Assembly (NCBI RefSeq): GCF_910585845.1
Contig: NZ_CAJUHF010000041.1
Span: 1 to 33,415, forward strand
Reading direction: 5' to 3'
DNA: 33,415 bases
From: an uncultured Bacteroides sp.
Lineage (GTDB): Bacteria; Bacteroidota; Bacteroidia; Bacteroidales; Bacteroidaceae
Part shown: positions 9,267 through 15,352 of the stretch, piece after piece
How positions within the stretch are numbered: position 1 is the stretch's first letter
Layout: each line of letters opens with the position of its first letter
Made by a program: the position numbers and the translations under genes
The notes under the pieces: model-generated
The model's input: only the letters and a program-made list of their open reading frames with translations
What the model was told of the DNA's origin: nothing
The model's database searches: none

Positions 9267-9881
9267 TTACAATGCCTTTGCAAATGCATCGAACATGCAC
9301 GACCAGGAAGATGCCCCAGAGTCAGCATAACCGATAGAACGTTCGCCGTAATTGCGCGCCCGTCCGAAGTTTGCCTTCATTTCTTTTGTAGCCTCGGTAC
9401 CTTTCAGGGCCGCTTCGGCACCTGCCGTCAGAATAGCTTTCACATCAGTGGAATCGCATGCCTGAATCGCTTCTACTGCCGGAATCAGAGCATCCATCAT
9501 TGTTTTATCTCCCTGTTTTGCTTTCGTCTGCTTCTTTACACCTTCAAGTCCGCCTGCAAACATAGCCTTCACTCCTGCTGCATCCAGTTCAGTACCTGCC
9601 GCATGATCGCTCATTCCGAGGAAGAAACCTCCCAGCAAAGTACTTGTGGAACCACTGATTTCAAGCATCAGATTAAAACTCATATCATTCAGCATAGACT
9701 TGAACTCTGTTCCTTTTTCAGCCGTTGCTACCAAGGCAGACATAGATTGTACGATAGCCGTACCATGATCGCCATCGCCTAACACTGCATCCAGCTTTGA
9801 GAACTCGTCGGAACGCTCCGTAATGCACAACAGTGCATTACGGAGCATTTTCTTAAAATCATCTATTGTCAGTTTATCCAT
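9267..9881 (-). CDS. dhaL: Dihydroxyacetone kinase subunit DhaL (nucleotide-binding)
   Basis: A 204-residue cytoplasmic protein with the all-helical DhaL fold. It carries the metal/ADP-binding aspartates as D31 and LGDGDHG (34-40), then GDKTMMDAL, and ends with GRARNYGERSIGYADSGASS, the family signature. The glycine-rich loop differs: where E. coli DhaL has a GGASGPLFG-type segment, this protein reads SGSTSTLLGG. In PTS systems DhaL is recharged by DhaM. No dhaM lies in this window, so either ATP is the direct donor or the partner is elsewhere. The gene follows dhaK by 3 bp, indicating tight co-expression. The substrate could be dihydroxyacetone or a four-carbon ketose such as erythrulose, since DAK-family kinases are known for both. 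Confidence 0.85.
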   Translation of the reverse strand: MDKLTIDDFKKMLRNALLCITERSDEFSKLDAVLGDGDHGTAIVQSMSALVATAEKGTEFKSMLNDMSFNLMLEISGSTSTLLGGFFLGMSDHAAGTELDAAGVKAMFAGGLEGVKKQTKAKQGDKTMMDALIPAVEAIQACDSTDVKAILTAGAEAALKGTEATKEMKANFGRARNYGERSIGYADSGASSWSCMFDAFAKAL

Positions 9882-9884
9882 CTT

Positions 9885-10889
9885 CTATTTACCGATAGTC
9901 GTCCAATAAGGAGCGTTCGACATTCTGTTATTCAAATATTCCACATGGTCATCATCCAGCAAACCGAGAATCATTTGGAAACCAGCTTGCTCTTGCACTG
10001 TCAACAACTCACCTATGCGGGCGGAAACCACTTCAATACCTGCATTTTCCAAAACCAAATGTGCCTTGCGATAGACGATATTCATCTCCATGTGTGTAGT
10101 TGCACCTACACCATTAATGATAAGCACAGCTTTATCGCCGGCTTTCGGTTGCAGTTTCTTCATCAGAAGCCCGATCATCTCTTCGGCTGTATCATCGGCA
10201 GAAACCAGTTGTTTGCGACCACCACCGCCTTCGCCGTGCTGTCCCATACCAATTTCTATTTCACCTTCGGGGAGATCGGAAATAGTCATGCCATTCTGCG
10301 GATGAGTACAAGATTTCATTGCAACAGCCAATGTAGCCAATCGTGCATTGAAACGCTCACCGATTTCAACGATCTCATCCAAAGATTTACCTTCCTCGGC
10401 TGCGGCTCCAACAATCTTAATTAAAGGAACACAACCTGCCAGACCACGTCGGTCATCATCTGCTGCATCCAATCCGGCACTGATATCATCATGGGTCAGA
10501 ATCGTCTTCACTTTAATACCCGTACGCTCTGCCAACTGACAAGCCATATTTGCACTCATCACGTCGCCAGAATGATTCAGCACAACCAACAGAATACCGG
10601 CTTCGCGCTTGAACATCTGCAAAGCCTGAAACAGACGCTGAGCACCCGGAGCGGCAAAGATATCACCAACTACAGAGCAGTCCAACATACCGTCTCCCAC
10701 AAAACCACTTAATGCAGGTTCGTGACCGGAACCTCCCAAAGTGATCACAGCCACTTTTTCTTCTGCTTTCGCATGGGCACGCACAATAATATTTTCACCA
10801 CCAATAGCAACCTGATTGCTATAAGCCATTACATATCCTTCCAGCAATTCTGCTGTCAAATTATCCGGATCATTTATGAATTTATTCAT
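9885..10889 (-). CDS. dhaK: Dihydroxyacetone kinase subunit DhaK (substrate-binding)
   Basis: A 334-residue cytoplasmic protein that binds the ketose covalently and receives phosphate from DhaL. GGSGHEP is at 52-58, placing the catalytic-site histidine at 56. The hemiaminal-forming histidine is at 218 in the GQHGEGGGG segment, the same numbers as in E. coli DhaK by recall. NHSGDVMSANMA, SCTHPQNG and INGVGATTHMEM also fit the family. Its length is close to that of the separate-subunit type rather than of fused single-chain kinases. It is followed after 3 bp by dhaL and preceded by the VOC gene with a 24-bp gap. Function is secure at family level; the physiological ketose is inferred. Confidence 0.9.
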   Translation of the reverse strand: MNKFINDPDNLTAELLEGYVMAYSNQVAIGGENIIVRAHAKAEEKVAVITLGGSGHEPALSGFVGDGMLDCSVVGDIFAAPGAQRLFQALQMFKREAGILLVVLNHSGDVMSANMACQLAERTGIKVKTILTHDDISAGLDAADDDRRGLAGCVPLIKIVGAAAEEGKSLDEIVEIGERFNARLATLAVAMKSCTHPQNGMTISDLPEGEIEIGMGQHGEGGGGRKQLVSADDTAEEMIGLLMKKLQPKAGDKAVLIINGVGATTHMEMNIVYRKAHLVLENAGIEVVSARIGELLTVQEQAGFQMILGLLDDDHVEYLNNRMSNAPYWTTIGK

Positions 10890-10913
10890 CTTTATTTCTT
10901 TCCTTTTTTTAAG

Positions 10914-11240
10914 TTATTTATCAAATTGCATCAACTCCAGAGCGATACCCTCTTCTTCAATAAAGGCAATCGTCAGATTCTCTCCGCCCGGCATTGGCTC
11001 TACCAATACTTTTGCACCTTCCAATTCTGCCTGCAAATCATCCACTTCGTAAGCGATGTGTGCCACTTTCTGAATCAGTTCCGGCATCCAGCTTCCTTCT
11101 TCAAAACGCAGATATTCTATTCTATTGGGGCTTTCATTAAAATTGGTCAGCCACACTTTCAAACCTTCCACATAAAACTCACCCGGTTGCGGCGTGATGG
11201 TAGGTACTCCAAAATGATTTATCTTTCTCATGGTATTCAA
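10914..11240 (-). CDS. VOC (glyoxalase/bleomycin resistance) family protein
   Basis: A 108-residue cytoplasmic protein. The start at 11240 gives MNTMRKINHF; Met4 is an alternative. It has the paired beta-alpha-beta-beta-beta layout of the vicinal-oxygen-chelate fold. Possible metal ligands are His9 (INHFG), the histidine in VAHIAYEV and the glutamate in GIALELMQF, near residue 104. Such proteins act as glyoxalases, epimerases, dioxygenases or simple binders. The gene is 13 bp after the cupin gene and 24 bp before dhaK. An isomerase or dehydratase step on a ketose or keto-acid intermediate of the same pathway is possible but unproven. Confidence 0.75.
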   Translation of the reverse strand: MNTMRKINHFGVPTITPQPGEFYVEGLKVWLTNFNESPNRIEYLRFEEGSWMPELIQKVAHIAYEVDDLQAELEGAKVLVEPMPGGENLTIAFIEEEGIALELMQFDK

Positions 11241-11253
11241 TATCCTTTAAAGA

Positions 11254-11934
11254 TTATAAAGATGCTTGTTTATTAGTGAAACGCAAACCATCATTATCAT
11301 GGTAGCAAGCCCATTCATCAACAATGGCTCCTTCAGGACCAGCCATCATGAAATGGAAAGATTCCAATTCTTTCAGACGGAGCACGTCACCTACGTTCTG
11401 TCTTACGAAATTCTTGCTCTTGATTGCGCCATGAGATTCCGGAATGGCGGGGGCATTCGGTGTTTCGTCACCTATTTCAGAGAAGTTATATACCCATCCG
11501 TGTTCCACCATCCATGATTCGTGCTTGGCGGGGAAATTAGTCTTCACGTGAGCATGTTCCGGAATCATCTGTCCCGGCAAGAGATAAATGGCATGTGCAA
11601 AATAGCCGTATTCGGGATCGTTCACCCAGAAAATGCCACCCATACCTACATTTTCAAAATCGCCCAGACCGAAATCTGTGAACCATATATCTTTCTCCAT
11701 CAAAGGAGTGAAAGGTACACCATAAAATTCAAACATGTCGAGGAATGCTTTCTTTGCGGCTTCCTGATCAAACTTACCATCTTTGTAGAAGTCAGCATTT
11801 GTGTACTTCTTCTGATACGCAACTTTTTCCTGTGTCATAACTTGTTCTGTTTTTTTAGATTCTGCTGTGCAAGAGACTGCTCCCACGCCACAGAAGGCAA
11901 TTACTGCCAAGGTTAATACTTCTTTCAGTTTCAT
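11254..11934 (-). CDS. Cupin lipoprotein resembling D-lyxose isomerase
   Basis: A 226-residue protein with a lipoprotein signal peptide; the lipobox GAVSC puts the lipidated cysteine at about 22. The mature part is a single cupin with a histidine-rich metal site: PEHAHVK followed by KHESWMVEHGWV, and near the C-terminus ESFHFMMAGPEGAIVDEWACYHDNDGLRF. That ending closely matches the D-lyxose ketol-isomerase type of cupin. Sugar isomerases of this type are normally cytoplasmic, so membrane anchoring outside the cytoplasm is odd. It could isomerise or bind a free sugar before uptake. The gene lies 35 bp after the chorismatase-like gene and 13 bp before the VOC gene. Family-level call only. Confidence 0.72.
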   Translation of the reverse strand: MKLKEVLTLAVIAFCGVGAVSCTAESKKTEQVMTQEKVAYQKKYTNADFYKDGKFDQEAAKKAFLDMFEFYGVPFTPLMEKDIWFTDFGLGDFENVGMGGIFWVNDPEYGYFAHAIYLLPGQMIPEHAHVKTNFPAKHESWMVEHGWVYNFSEIGDETPNAPAIPESHGAIKSKNFVRQNVGDVLRLKELESFHFMMAGPEGAIVDEWACYHDNDGLRFTNKQASL

Positions 11935-11969
11935 ATATTCAATCTATTTTAGTGGTTAATCATTAAATC

Positions 11970-13127
11970 TTAGAAAAGAATCCCCATCCCTTCTATCTCT
12001 ATCAACAGTTCCGAACGGCATACATCGGTAAGAGTATAGATAGCCGGTAGGTTCGGATATCGCTCCGTCACAACCTTTTTGGCAGCGTCCATGTCTTCCC
12101 AACGCTTCACGTAAACCCTAAAAGTAATAAGTGTGGCATCTTTTGTTGCTGGAATGCCGGAACGATTGAGGTTCTCATGAGATACCAGATATTCGATATT
12201 CTCAAGTGTTGCCAGTGTTTGTCTTTCTATTCCAACTCCTTCCAGACTTTGCTCGCCACGAATGGCAGCCGTACCGGAAATGTAGACAAAACCGTGATCT
12301 TCTTTCCACACAGCTTTGGCACGCTCAAATTTGGGAGTTGTCTTGTGCAACAGCACCTTGTCTTCCTCTCCCAGCAGCACTTTCTGTGAATAGGCATGAG
12401 CAGCAACCTGCAACGGATTATCCACTCCGCACACTTGTACACTTCTATCTTCGCAGCGTAATGCATCCAAATCGACCATGATACCTCCCCAATGCGTACC
12501 GATACCGGTGGCAGCCGGGTAACCAGTGGTCCATTCACTTCCCTGATAGAACAAGGAACGGGCATCATTAAAGTCTTGGTAGTGCTGATGTCCGGTTGCA
12601 TCATAATCCGTTATCTTCTCAATGTAATTCCATTGGCGTATAATGGAAGAAACGGGTAGCTTCTCAGTTTCCAATACATCGGCAATTTTAGAGAAGACTT
12701 CGTGGGATTGCTCGCGGATCGTTTGATGGAAAATATCTCCTGTCACACCACTCATGAACAACCGTTTGCAACCTTCTCTTTCGATTGTGATATATTCCAC
12801 ATCTGCACGGCTTCGATAGGCTATCCTATCCTGCACGGTCAGTACGACTTCGTGCACTTCCATTGTCAATCCCATCGTCTGAGGAGGTTGCGCGACATAA
12901 CTGACCAAAGGACTATTTGCTCCAAACTGTTCTTTTACCGTTCTTCTGATGATGGCAAAACGCGTCGCATACTCTTCATTATCTGCCGGCGCACCAAATA
13001 TCACCATACGCACTGGAGTGTAAACTGCGTTGTATTTCTGCAACAGAGCCGACAGCATTTCTTCAAAAGAGGTCTTATCTACCTGAAAGAAACGGTGGAT
13101 GATTTCTATATTTTCGTGTGTAATCAT
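11970..13127 (-). CDS. Chorismatase-like protein (FkbO/Hyg5/XanB2 family, RidA-type fold)
   Basis: A 385-residue cytoplasmic protein with two RidA/YjgF-like halves. The C-terminal half shows FVYISGTAAIRGE, then a helix with ERQTLATLENIEYL, FRVYVKRWEDM and DVCRSELLIEIEGMG at the end. This layout matches chorismatases, which split chorismate into pyruvate plus a hydroxybenzoate or a dihydroxycyclohexadiene acid. The Cys370-to-Glu377 spacing equals the cysteine and catalytic glutamate pair (Cys327/Glu334) that I recall for Hyg5, the 3-hydroxybenzoate-forming type. The gene is 15 bp after the di-heme propeller gene. A stand-alone DAHP synthase in the same cluster supports a chorismate role. A RidA-like deaminase or a non-enzymatic relative remains possible. 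Confidence 0.72.
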   Translation of the reverse strand: MITHENIEIIHRFFQVDKTSFEEMLSALLQKYNAVYTPVRMVIFGAPADNEEYATRFAIIRRTVKEQFGANSPLVSYVAQPPQTMGLTMEVHEVVLTVQDRIAYRSRADVEYITIEREGCKRLFMSGVTGDIFHQTIREQSHEVFSKIADVLETEKLPVSSIIRQWNYIEKITDYDATGHQHYQDFNDARSLFYQGSEWTTGYPAATGIGTHWGGIMVDLDALRCEDRSVQVCGVDNPLQVAAHAYSQKVLLGEEDKVLLHKTTPKFERAKAVWKEDHGFVYISGTAAIRGEQSLEGVGIERQTLATLENIEYLVSHENLNRSGIPATKDATLITFRVYVKRWEDMDAAKKVVTERYPNLPAIYTLTDVCRSELLIEIEGMGILF

Positions 13128-13142
13128 TGTTTTTCTACTCCA

Positions 13143-14936
13143 TTATAATGAATTGACATATTCCGCAAGTTCTTCGGCTTCCTTGGCAGAGATTTTCTTT
13201 TCAATGCCATGCTTATGTACCGTGAATACTTCTTCCATTGTAGCTGCTCTACCGTCGAACAGATAAGGGGCCGTACGCCACACTTCACACAATGTAGGAG
13301 TATCCCATCCTTTCTCAAACTCAATGTCATCGCCAATACGGTGCATCTGCATATCTGTATAGTAAGGACCGGAATGACATTCATCACAATTGAACTTCTC
13401 AAAAACTTTTCGTCCCCGCTTCGCCTTTTCGGAAAGTTCACCATTCACCAGATAGGGGCTGGGGACAGGCTTCAATGCCATCAGGTATTCATCTACGCAT
13501 TCTGCAAATTCTTCGGGCAAGTCAGTGAACTGAATCAGTTTATAGCCTGCACGGACTGCCAATTCGGCGGAAGCACGAATACCGGAAATCATGGAAGGCG
13601 GCGTGACATGAGAGAACAGCAGGCTCTTGCAATTCTTTGAGTTGCCGATGCCATCGTTCATCAAGTCCCAGTTCATGGCATCCATACGTGCATCTCCCGG
13701 GTGGCATCCATTGCACGACTGCCAATTTTGGAAGCAATGCATCGCATCGTTGAAGTATTTCTCTCCTCTTTGAATCCGGCTTTCCACACGGTTCTTCACC
13801 ATAGCAAGAGCTTCAACACTGGTTGTTTTCAGATCTACGACATTCAGCGTATCTGAAAAATAAGTGGGTACCACTGCCCTATCTTCTTTCAACATGAAAC
13901 AACGGGGACCGTTACCTTCCAACGCCACGCGTTTGCGAAGCCCGTATAAGAAACGCAAATCATAAGCCAAAGCCTCTTTCTGAGGATATTCCTCAAACTT
14001 CCGGATGAATGCCGGATAATCTATCACGCTGACTTCGTGTGTTCCGGAATGGCTGATTACGATCTTGTCGTCCGTACATTTCACATCCCAAATGCCTGCT
14101 GCGCCCCGCTCCGGCTCATCCAACAGTACCGCGCCTTCGAAACTCAGAGTCGACAGATTAACAACGCTCATGGCGTTGGTATTCATCCAACCTTGCTGCA
14201 ACTGAGATGTAGGGACCTGGAAGCGTCCCAGATTATGGGTAACTAGCAGATAGCGCCCATCGGGAGAAAGTGATACCCCACGCAAGGCATTGCTGCCGTT
14301 AGCCAACTGTATATCTTTTATCTTACGGAAACCATCCGTATCGATCACCGACACGCAAGCTGCCACAGTATCTATGTCGGCCCGCTGCAACGGCAGGAAA
14401 TTGGCGACAAACAGATACTTTCCATCCTTATCCAATACTGCCGCTTTCGGTTCACGCAGCACTTTCACGGTTCTCAGCACAGCCGAGCCGTTCTTATCCA
14501 GTTCAGAGACGGTTCCTGCGAACTGGTTGCAAACGTACAACTTGCCATTAGCATTGTTCACCAACGGAACGCAAGCACCGGATGCAGTTTCTACGAATTG
14601 CCGTTGAGAAGGATCGGAAGCCGAAAGGAAATAAACCCCGTTCTTGTGTTCGCCGGCTACGGTTGCATAGATCCGATCTTCGTCGGCGGCAACTCCTGTA
14701 GGAATTTCATCCAGTTCCCACTCTTGCAAACGTTCTTTGTAGTCGGATGAATAGATTGAGACTTTCCGGACTCCCTTTTGGGAGACAATCATCCCAGACC
14801 TATAAGAAGTAATATCGGTTATGAACAATGGAGTCCCTTCCGGTTGCTCTGCAATTTGAGTAGTAAATGCAAATAAAGATACCACCAATATCGCCGGTAT
14901 CATCAGTAATGCCTTTTTGTAACTTGTATATCTCAT
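13143..14936 (-). CDS. YVTN-type beta-propeller fused to a MauG-like di-heme cytochrome c
   Basis: A 597-residue protein with an N-terminal hydrophobic signal or anchor (about 9-27). Residues about 35-375 form propeller blades with repeats such as LSPDGRYLLVTHN, KDGKYLFVANF and NGKLYVCNQFAGTVSELD. The C-terminal part resembles di-heme peroxidase/MauG proteins, with two haem motifs: CNGCH (408-412) and CDECH (517-521). TAPYLFDGRAATMEEVFTVH fits the second-haem domain of that family. It is the first gene of the cluster, directly behind a good promoter box, and needs the CcsBA ligase encoded at the far end. A periplasmic redox enzyme acting on a small organic molecule is likely; the substrate is unknown. 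Confidence 0.85.
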   Translation of the reverse strand: MRYTSYKKALLMIPAILVVSLFAFTTQIAEQPEGTPLFITDITSYRSGMIVSQKGVRKVSIYSSDYKERLQEWELDEIPTGVAADEDRIYATVAGEHKNGVYFLSASDPSQRQFVETASGACVPLVNNANGKLYVCNQFAGTVSELDKNGSAVLRTVKVLREPKAAVLDKDGKYLFVANFLPLQRADIDTVAACVSVIDTDGFRKIKDIQLANGSNALRGVSLSPDGRYLLVTHNLGRFQVPTSQLQQGWMNTNAMSVVNLSTLSFEGAVLLDEPERGAAGIWDVKCTDDKIVISHSGTHEVSVIDYPAFIRKFEEYPQKEALAYDLRFLYGLRKRVALEGNGPRCFMLKEDRAVVPTYFSDTLNVVDLKTTSVEALAMVKNRVESRIQRGEKYFNDAMHCFQNWQSCNGCHPGDARMDAMNWDLMNDGIGNSKNCKSLLFSHVTPPSMISGIRASAELAVRAGYKLIQFTDLPEEFAECVDEYLMALKPVPSPYLVNGELSEKAKRGRKVFEKFNCDECHSGPYYTDMQMHRIGDDIEFEKGWDTPTLCEVWRTAPYLFDGRAATMEEVFTVHKHGIEKKISAKEAEELAEYVNSL

Positions 14937-14967
14937 AGCAAATTCAATTTACTTGTTTTTCACATCA

Positions 14968-14975
14968 CAAAGATA
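14968..14975 (-). promoter_or_regulatory. -7 box of the cytochrome/chorismatase operon
   Basis: On the minus strand this reads TATCTTTG, a perfect match to the Bacteroides TAnnTTTG -7 element. It lies 32 bp before the ATG of the propeller/di-heme gene, so the leader would be about 20-25 nt. A TTG sits about 24 bp upstream, somewhat farther than the usual 19-21 bp, so the -33 element is weak. Confidence 0.65.
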
Positions 14976-15004
14976 AGCCTTCATCCGTCTAAGAGCTATC
15001 AAAT

Positions 15005-15033
15005 ATGTCTCATTGAGTTATAATAATGTCTCA
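15005..15033. promoter_or_regulatory. Paired ATGTCTCA boxes upstream of the operon promoter
   Basis: ATGTCTCA occurs at 15005-15012 and 15026-15033, 21 bp apart, about two helical turns. They lie 30-58 bp upstream of the -7 box, a usual place for an activator site. The reverse complement, TGAGACAT, shares the TGAGAC core of the nearby 22-bp repeat array. A regulator-binding role is inferred from spacing and position only. Confidence 0.4.
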
Positions 15034-15180
15034 AAAAAAGCAGAACAAACAATTTGGAACTATATTGAGAGCCGTTTGATACGCAGAAAAAAGCAATAGC
15101 GATATGAGAAGATATTCCGAAAGGCAGATTATAATATTCTGGTTCTATCTGGCAGAATCTCATCCTCGAAAGAGCAAAGA

Positions 15181-15312
15181 ATTCATCCCATGAGACGAAA
15201 AAATTCATCCCACGAGACAAAAAAATTCAGCTCACGAGACAAAAAAATTCAGCTCACGAGACGAAAAAATTTAGCTCACGAGACGAAATTATCCGTCCCG
15301 TGAGACAAAATA
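15181..15312. repeat. Six-unit 22-bp degenerate tandem repeat
   Basis: Units start at 15181, 15203, 15225, 15247, 15269 and 15291, all exactly 22 bp. Each holds a CCCATGAGAC or CTCACGAGAC core followed by an A tract. The core has partial dyad symmetry (CTC-nn-GAG). The array fills the space between the regulator stop codon and the upstream region of the cytochrome operon. A spacing near two helical turns would put all cores on one DNA face, as in multi-site operators. The A tracts could also bend DNA. The rest of the 416-bp gap (14937-15352) holds the promoter parts described separately and otherwise no gene. Confidence 0.85.
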
Positions 15313-15352
15313 AGCCCGCTGGCGAAAGTAGAATTTGTAATTCAGGTAGCGC

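Noticed and set aside
8311..10889. AI-2 quorum-signal degradation operon
   Set aside because: LsrF-like similarity is strong, but lsrA-D, lsrK, lsrG and lsrR are absent here and DhaKL is not part of that pathway.
62..14936. Anammox-like hydrazine metabolism
   Set aside because: Only the alpha-subunit-like architecture is present. Beta/gamma subunits and hydrazine dehydrogenase are missing, so similarity is at domain level only.
15181..15312. CRISPR-like reading of the 22-bp repeat array
   Set aside because: Units are contiguous without unique spacers, and no cas gene is in the window.
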